Origin: Nitrospirota bacterium
Lineage (GTDB): Bacteria > Nitrospirota > Thermodesulfovibrionia > JACRGW01
Assembly: GCA_016212195.1 (NCBI GenBank)
Contig: JACRGW010000075.1
Coordinates: 1-10,167 of the forward strand
DNA length: 10,167 bases
Reading direction: 5' to 3'
Shown here: positions 6,840-10,167 of the stretch, piece by piece
Position numbering within the stretch: position 1 is the first letter of the stretch
Layout: every line of letters begins with the position of its first letter
Position numbers and translations under genes: made by a program
Notes under the pieces: generated by a model
Database searches by the model: none
What the model saw: the letters and a program-made list of their open reading frames with translations, nothing else
What the model was told of the DNA's origin: nothing

Positions 6840-7393
6840 ATCTCCATGATCTCGGCCTCTTTGTGGGAGAAAATCTCATCTATCTTCTTTATATTATTAT
6901 CCGTGAGCTTCTGGATCTCCTCCTGGGTCTTCCTTGTATCATCCTCGGAGAGATGTTTTTCCTTCTCCATCCTTTTCACGTCCTCGTTTCCGTCCCTCCT
7001 GATATTCCTGATAGTAACTCTCGCCTCTTCTGCAGTCTTTTTCGCCATTTTCACAAGTTGCTTCCTCCTCTCCTCTGTCAATGTAGGAATGCCCAGACGG
7101 ATGATCTTTCCGTCGTTGACAGGTGTCAGTCCGAGATCGGATTTAAGGATTGCCTTCTCTATTTCACCGATTGCCTTAGGATCCCATGGCTGAATGGTAA
7201 TAAGCCTGCTTTCCGGAATCCCAAGAGTCGCAACCTGATTCAGAGGTGTAGGAACACTATAGTAATCTATCTGAATGCCATCAAGAAGTGAGAGAGATGC
7301 CCTACCTGTCCTAATAGATGAAAATTCCTTCTTAAGCGTCTCAATTGTTGTAGACATTCTATCAGAAATTCTTTTCTTTAGCTCGGCATCCAT
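6836..7393 (-). CDS. frr: Ribosome recycling factor
   Basis: RRF, which with EF-G splits the post-termination ribosome in the cytoplasm. It is 185 residues, the same length as the E. coli protein. Family marks: SSIRTGRASLSLLDG (25-39), the YYSVPTPLNQVATLGIPESR stretch (44-63), ITIQPWD (65-71), GLTPVNDGKIIRLGIPTLTEERR (88-110), and the highly conserved RNIRRDGN (129-136) with R132 in the ribosome-contacting helix. The C-terminal helix is complete. The ATG follows a 7-base tandem repeat and has no Shine-Dalgarno-like purine run, so initiation may depend on coupling from pyrH 33 bases upstream. The stop overlaps the start of the 130-aa glycan-cluster gene. The common neighbours uppS, cdsA and dxr are absent downstream. 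Confidence 0.98.
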   Translation of the reverse strand: MDAELKKRISDRMSTTIETLKKEFSSIRTGRASLSLLDGIQIDYYSVPTPLNQVATLGIPESRLITIQPWDPKAIGEIEKAILKSDLGLTPVNDGKIIRLGIPTLTEERRKQLVKMAKKTAEEARVTIRNIRRDGNEDVKRMEKEKHLSEDDTRKTQEEIQKLTDNNIKKIDEIFSHKEAEIMEI

Positions 7394-7428
7394 AACTTAT
7401 AACTTGTAACTTTCAACTTTTAACTTTC
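7394..7428. repeat. Five-unit 7-base tandem repeat AACTTNN
   Basis: Five contiguous units with a perfect 7-base period: AACTTAT, AACTTGT, AACTTTC, AACTTTT, AACTTTC. On the coding strand this reads as NNAAGTT repeats that begin inside the pyrH stop codon and end right at the frr ATG. The array therefore makes up the whole spacer. The last two bases of each unit vary while AACTT is invariant. Confidence 0.93.
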
Positions 7429-8155
7429 ACTTTATTATCGTTCCTATCTTCGCTCCCTTAAGCACCCTTTTTATATTTCCCCTCTTCCTGAGATTGAAGA
7501 TTATTATAGGCAGCTTATTATCCATGCAGAGAGATATGGCTGTAGCATCCATGACCTTGAGCCTCTTTTTAAGGATATCGATATAAGTAAGGTTATCAAA
7601 TTTTTTTGCCCTCGGGTTCTTCATAGGGTCGTCGGAATATACCCCGTTTACCTTCGTGGCCTTAAGGATCACCCCCGCCCCGATCTCAATTGCCCTGAGG
7701 GCAGCGGCTGTATCGGTTGTAAAATATGGATTCCCTGTTCCTGCAGCAAATATCACAACCCTCTTCTTCTCAAGATGCCTTATCGCCCTTCTCCTTATAT
7801 AGGGCTCCGCCAGCTCCCTCATCTCTATTGCAGATTGTACCCTTGTCATTACCCCTGCCTTTTCAAGGGCATTCTGTAGCGCCAGGGCGTTAAGGACTGT
7901 TGCAAGCATTCCCATATAATCGGCAGAGGCCCTCTCCATCCCTTTTGCGCTCGCCTCAAGCCCCCTGAAGATATTCCCTCCTCCGATTACAACCGCCACC
8001 TCCACACCGAGTGCCAGTGCCTCTTTAATCTCCTTTGCTATTGTGCTGACAACTTTTTGATCAATACCATAACCCTGATCACCCATAAGGGCCTCTCCAC
8101 TGAGTTTAAGGAGAACCCTGTCATATTTAGCCCTCTCTCTCACAAAAGGAGTCAC
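7427..8155 (-). CDS. pyrH: UMP kinase
   Basis: Bacterial uridylate kinase, an amino-acid-kinase-fold hexamer that phosphorylates UMP to UDP with ATP in pyrimidine nucleotide synthesis. At 242 residues it is normal length. Motifs: LLKLSGEAL (15-23) for phosphate binding, VIGGGNIFRG (56-65), ADYMGMLATVLNALAL (78-93), AAGTGNPYFTTDTAA (137-151) for UMP binding, KATKVNGVYSDDP (165-177), and MDATAISLC (202-210). The start is a GTG at 8155; no ATG lies between the tsf stop and KLSGEAL. The segment is in the same frame as tsf and separated from its TAG by one codon, TCG. No Shine-Dalgarno is evident, so it is likely coupled to tsf. A GTG four codons further in (8143) is a less likely alternative. Confidence 0.98.
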   Translation of the reverse strand: MTPFVRERAKYDRVLLKLSGEALMGDQGYGIDQKVVSTIAKEIKEALALGVEVAVVIGGGNIFRGLEASAKGMERASADYMGMLATVLNALALQNALEKAGVMTRVQSAIEMRELAEPYIRRRAIRHLEKKRVVIFAAGTGNPYFTTDTAAALRAIEIGAGVILKATKVNGVYSDDPMKNPRAKKFDNLTYIDILKKRLKVMDATAISLCMDNKLPIIIFNLRKRGNIKRVLKGAKIGTIIK

Positions 8156-8158
8156 CGA

Positions 8159-8764
8159 CTATCTCGAACTTTCTCCCAACTGGAGTCTCACAAAGCGTCT
8201 TATCACTATATTTTCTCCAAGCTTTACAATATTCTGTTTAATCAAATCCTCTATTTTCATCTTCTCTTCAGGGTCTTTAACAAAGATTTGTTCCATAAGG
8301 CAGGTCTCATTAAAAAACTTCTCGAGTTTACCACTCACTATTTTCTCAATTACTGAATCTGGCTTGCCCGACTCCCTGGCCTGCGCCCTGTATATATCTT
8401 TTTCCCTGTCAATAACCTCCTGTGGGGCATCCTCCCTTTTAAGGTAGATCGGGTTAGCAGCCGCTATATGCATTGACAGGTCTTTAACCAGTTCCTGAAA
8501 ATCCACTGTTCTCGCAACAAAATCTGTTTCGCAGTTAACCTCAACGAGTACACCTATTCTTCCCATATGGATATAGGAACCTATGAGCCCTTCTGTGGCT
8601 ACACGGGTTGATTTCTTTACGGCGGCAGAAAGCCCCTTCTGCCTGAGAAGGTCGATGGCCTTCTCTATATTTCCACCAGATTCAGCTAAGGCCAATTTGC
8701 AATCCATAATACCGGCCCCTGTTTTCTCTCTCAGTTCTTTGACTATCTCTGCGGTAACCTCCAT
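8159..8764 (-). CDS. tsf: Elongation factor Ts (short form)
   Basis: Nucleotide exchange factor that regenerates EF-Tu-GTP. The ATG at 8764 gives 201 residues starting MEVTAEIVKELREKTGAGIM, matching the family N-terminus. A TTG one codon earlier is in frame, but AGGAGG is 8 bases from the ATG and only 5 from the TTG, so the ATG is chosen. The N-terminal UBA-like domain is clear (1-45: DCKLALAESGGNIEKAIDLL at 21-40). The core carries ETDFVART (79-86), the loop that inserts into EF-Tu, then KLEKFF (146-151) and LMEQIFVKD (156-164). It is much shorter than E. coli EF-Ts (about 280 aa) and resembles the compact form of Thermus and several deep-branching phyla, lacking the second core subdomain. 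It is 20 bases downstream of rpsB. Confidence 0.98.
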   Translation of the reverse strand: MEVTAEIVKELREKTGAGIMDCKLALAESGGNIEKAIDLLRQKGLSAAVKKSTRVATEGLIGSYIHMGRIGVLVEVNCETDFVARTVDFQELVKDLSMHIAAANPIYLKREDAPQEVIDREKDIYRAQARESGKPDSVIEKIVSGKLEKFFNETCLMEQIFVKDPEEKMKIEDLIKQNIVKLGENIVIRRFVRLQLGESSR

Positions 8765-8772
8765 CAATCCTG

Positions 8773-8778
8773 CCTCCT
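8773..8778 (-). promoter_or_regulatory. Strong ribosome binding site for tsf
   Basis: AGGAGG on the minus strand, 8 bases from the tsf ATG at 8764. It is the best Shine-Dalgarno sequence in the core operon and decides the start in favour of ATG over the in-frame TTG at 8767. Confidence 0.9.
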
Positions 8779-8784
8779 GTCAGA

Positions 8785-9549
8785 TTAATTATTTGCAGTC
8801 TGTGCCTCTTCTCTCTCTTGAATTTCGATCGCCTTGTCTTCTGTTACTATCGCCCCTGTTACTGTTTTAGAGTAGATCTCTTTACCTTCAAGAAAAGCCT
8901 CTGCGATTTTAGAGGTTATTAATTTTATCGATCTTATGGCATCATCATTTCCAGGGATTGGGTAGTCAATATTATCAGGATCAGAATTGGTATCCACAAT
9001 GCCAATCACAGGGATGCCTAATCTATTTGCTTCAGCAATCGCTATCTTCTCTTTTCTCGAATCTATCACAAAGACTGCTCCGGGGAGTCGATCCATCTCT
9101 TTAATCCCCAAAAGATATTTCTCAAGTCTGCTCCTCTCTTTCTCCAGTTTTGCAACCTCTTTCTTGGTTAACATATCATAGGTCCCATCCGCTTTCATCT
9201 TCTCAATCCTCTTCAGTTTATCAATACTCTTCTTGATGGTGGTGTAATTAGTTAACATCCCACCCAACCACCTCTCGTTCACATAATGGGCACCTGCCCT
9301 TTTTGCCTCTTCGGCTATGACATCCTGGGCTTGTTTCTTTGTTCCAACGAAGAGTATCCCCTCTCCCCTGGCAGCCATATCTCTTATAAAAGAATAGGCA
9401 TCCTTAAACCTATTCAATGTCTTCTGGAGATCAATGATATAGATACCATTTCTCTCTCCAAAGATGTATTTCTTCATCTTTGGATTCCATCTCTTTGCCT
9501 GGTGGCCAAAATGTACGCCGGCCTCAAGCAGCTCCTTCATGTTTATCAT
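8785..9549 (-). CDS. rpsB: 30S ribosomal protein S2
   Basis: Small-subunit protein S2, 254 residues, full length (E. coli about 241). Signature stretches: LLEAGVHFGHQ (7-17), RWNPKMKKYIFGERNGIYII (20-39), FVGTKKQA (67-74), NERWLGGMLTNYTTI (91-105), the coiled-coil hairpin around KKEVAKLEKERSRLEKYLLG (129-148), LPGAVFVIDSRKE (155-167), GIVDTNSDPDNIDYPIPGND (183-202) and SIKLI (207-211). The tail after about 230 is acidic and variable, ending in ANN. The start at 9549 has GAGGA 6 bases upstream; Met4 (9540) would leave the site too far away. It is the first gene of the minus-strand operon, with a candidate promoter near 9672-9700. Confidence 0.98.
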   Translation of the reverse strand: MINMKELLEAGVHFGHQAKRWNPKMKKYIFGERNGIYIIDLQKTLNRFKDAYSFIRDMAARGEGILFVGTKKQAQDVIAEEAKRAGAHYVNERWLGGMLTNYTTIKKSIDKLKRIEKMKADGTYDMLTKKEVAKLEKERSRLEKYLLGIKEMDRLPGAVFVIDSRKEKIAIAEANRLGIPVIGIVDTNSDPDNIDYPIPGNDDAIRSIKLITSKIAEAFLEGKEIYSKTVTGAIVTEDKAIEIQEREEAQTANN

Positions 9550-9656
9550 ATTAATTCCTCATTGGTTTTTCCTCCGCCCCTTTTATCTCCTGCCAAGATC
9601 CTCTTTCTTCAGGACACCATCAGCAGAATAAAGTCTACGACCTATAGGAGGCGTGT

Positions 9657-9678
9657 GTATTTTGTCGTGGCAAAATAC
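9657..9678. promoter_or_regulatory. Perfect palindrome overlapping the rpsB -10 (operator-like)
   Basis: GTATTTTG (9657-9664) and CAAAATAC (9671-9678) are exact reverse complements separated by six bases, TCGTGG. The right arm contains the candidate -10 hexamer of the rpsB promoter, and the left arm covers the expected transcription start. This layout is typical of a dimeric repressor site. The regulator is unknown and the functional role is inferred. Confidence 0.55.
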
Positions 9679-9700
9679 CATATTTTTGAAATCATTGCAA
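9672..9700 (-). promoter_or_regulatory. Candidate sigma-70 promoter for the rpsB operon
   Basis: On the minus strand, TTGCAA (9700-9695) is followed by a 17-base spacer and TATTTT (9677-9672), a good -35/-10 arrangement with AT-rich spacer. Transcription would begin near 9665, giving a leader of roughly 115 bases before the rpsB ATG. It is the only well-spaced pair I found upstream of rpsB on this strand. Confidence 0.55.
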
Positions 9701-9725
9701 GAAGAAACTTGATTATCTGTTTCCA

Positions 9726-9812
9726 CCTCTCCCTCGATGGGAGAGGGTTGGGGTGAGGGTGAGTATAATTTTTCTTCCCCCTCCCCTCATTCCACTCCCA
9801 CAAAGGGAGGGG
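9726..9812. repeat. Inverted pair of REP-like GC-rich hairpins
   Basis: Hairpin 1 has the stem CCTCTCCC (9726-9733) and GGGAGAGG (9739-9746) around the loop TCGAT. Hairpin 2 has CCACTCCC (9792-9799) and GGGAGGGG (9805-9812, one mismatch) around ACAAA. Each is flanked on its inner side by a related TGAGGG-rich tail, TTGGGGTGAGGG for the first and, on the other strand, AATGAGGGG for the second, so the two units face each other. The first unit matches the widespread bacterial repeat whose minus strand reads CTCACCCTCACCCC then a CTCTCCC hairpin. Confidence 0.82.
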
Positions 9813-9858
9813 AATTTTTAGGTTGATTCGGGGAATTTTATATTATATAAAGGTAATC

Positions 9859-10167
9859 ATGGAGGGTCATAAACAAAAAGAGTTGCATAAAAGAAAGGGC
9901 AAGTGGAGGGCGGTAGATATTTTGTCTATATCCTTTCTCCTTTTCCTGACCTCTCTTACGCTCCTCTTTCGACACAGGATCCCCAGCTGGGACATACTTG
10001 TCCCCCTTTACCTCTTGCTAACAGTAATCCTTCTGTTTCTGATCTACGCCAATAAAAAACACGGAAGAATCTTTGAGATAATACACGACTTCATCTTTCC
10101 TGTTGCAGCGGTGTTCCTTATCTTTGACAGTCTCGGATGGGTTATACATTATGTTAATCCGATAGAT
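9859..10167 (+). CDS. Multi-pass membrane protein, probable PAP2-superfamily phosphatase/IPC-synthase-like N-terminus (partial)
   Basis: I translated 103 codons from the ATG at 9859 to the right edge; the frame stays open. AAAGG lies 5 bases upstream. The protein begins with a basic cytoplasmic leader (KQKELHKRKGKWR, 5-17), then membrane segments at about 19-36, 45-63 and 77-95, and ends in DSLGWVIHYVNPID (90-103). A basic N-terminus, FP-V/A segments and an N-P-x-D loop before the catalytic part resemble the N-terminal region of PAP2/inositol-phosphorylceramide-synthase-like lipid phosphatases. The diagnostic KX6RP, PSGH and SRX5HX3D motifs would lie beyond the window, so the family call is tentative. 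Such enzymes act on lipid phosphates at the membrane, possibly lipid carriers used by the nearby glycan genes. It is divergent from rpsB, with no convincing promoter of its own seen. Confidence 0.6.
   Translation, partial: MEGHKQKELHKRKGKWRAVDILSISFLLFLTSLTLLFRHRIPSWDILVPLYLLLTVILLFLIYANKKHGRIFEIIHDFIFPVAAVFLIFDSLGWVIHYVNPID

Larger units (their letters stand above)
9550..9858. other. Divergent intergenic region between rpsB and the plus-strand membrane-protein gene
   Basis: These 309 bases hold, from left to right: the rpsB ribosome site (GAGGA, 9556-9560), a leader of about 110 bases, a palindrome and candidate rpsB promoter (9657-9700), an inverted pair of GC-rich hairpins (9726-9812), an AT-rich stretch (9833-9850), and the ribosome site AAAGG (9849-9853) of the plus-strand gene. 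On the minus strand one frame is open from 9786 to a TAA at 9583-9585, including an ATG at 9681; coding status is doubtful. I recognise no riboswitch, tRNA or terminator. Confidence 0.8.

Noticed and set aside
6830..7291. Plus-strand open frame of 153 codons
   Set aside because: Antisense to frr, a complete and conserved gene; composition is what reverse-complement RRF gives.
7394..7428. CRISPR-like repeats
   Set aside because: The units are 7 bases, contiguous and without spacers; this is a simple tandem repeat.
8765..8767. TTG as the start codon of tsf
   Set aside because: The next codon is ATG with better spacing from AGGAGG and with the conserved EF-Ts N-terminus.
9550..9665. Ribosomal-protein leader element or riboswitch upstream of rpsB
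   Set aside because: I see no strong conserved structure in the leader that I can match to a known S2 leader motif.
9286..9756. Plus-strand open frame of 156 codons
   Set aside because: More than half is antisense to rpsB and the rest crosses the intergenic palindrome and hairpin; no domain, no supporting ribosome site.
9823..9849. Promoter for the plus-strand membrane-protein gene (TTGATT ... TATATA)
   Set aside because: Spacing is 15 bases and the -10 abuts the ribosome site, leaving almost no leader; other hexamer pairings are spaced worse.

Overview
The window carries a core translation/nucleotide operon that runs directly into a surface-glycan cluster, all on the minus strand, plus the start of one divergent membrane-protein gene on the plus strand at the right edge. 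Moderate GC (low-to-mid 40s % by eye), heavy use of AGA/AGG for Arg and ATA for Ile, a short (about 200 aa) EF-Ts and dense overlapping genes fit a Gram-negative, anaerobic or deep-branching lineage such as Nitrospirota or a Desulfobacterota-like group. That placement is an inference from style, not from a marker comparison.

Right part, read leftward on the minus strand: rpsB (ribosomal protein S2, 9549-8785), tsf (EF-Ts, 8764-8159), pyrH (UMP kinase, 8155-7427) and frr (ribosome recycling factor, 7393-6836). This is a very common bacterial gene order. A candidate promoter lies about 120 bases upstream of rpsB, and its -10 sits inside a perfect 8-bp-arm palindrome. The 309-base divergent intergenic region (9550-9858) also holds an inverted pair of GC-rich hairpins of REP type and an unassigned 32-codon open frame.

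In many bacteria frr is followed by uppS-cdsA-dxr. Here the frr stop overlaps (ATGA) the start of an unnamed 130-aa protein (6839-6447). It is followed by a GT4 glycosyltransferase (6420-5239), two tandem paralogous GT4 glycosyltransferases (5242-4157 and 4121-3051), a DPM1/DPG-synthase-like GT2 enzyme (3027-2314), an LPG_synthase_TM/UPF0104 membrane protein (2195-1215) and a B12-binding radical SAM protein running off the left edge (1218-1). Three ATGA overlaps suggest translational coupling. A plausible reading is a small pathway in which GT4 enzymes extend a lipid-linked or surface glycan, the GT2 makes a polyprenyl-phosphate sugar or otherwise transfers a sugar to a lipid carrier, the membrane protein works with it, and the radical SAM enzyme modifies the glycan, lipid or another substrate. 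The pathway and its product are inferred.

Main points for a second look: the two tandem GT4 genes share blocks identical even at synonymous sites (77 and 61 bp) inside otherwise diverged genes, suggesting gene conversion; the core operon is fused to glycan genes; the pyrH-frr spacer consists of five perfect-period 7-base units; and two palindromic repeat elements lie in the larger gaps. I see no CRISPR array, transposase, tRNA or rRNA, and no clear evidence of a wholly new system.
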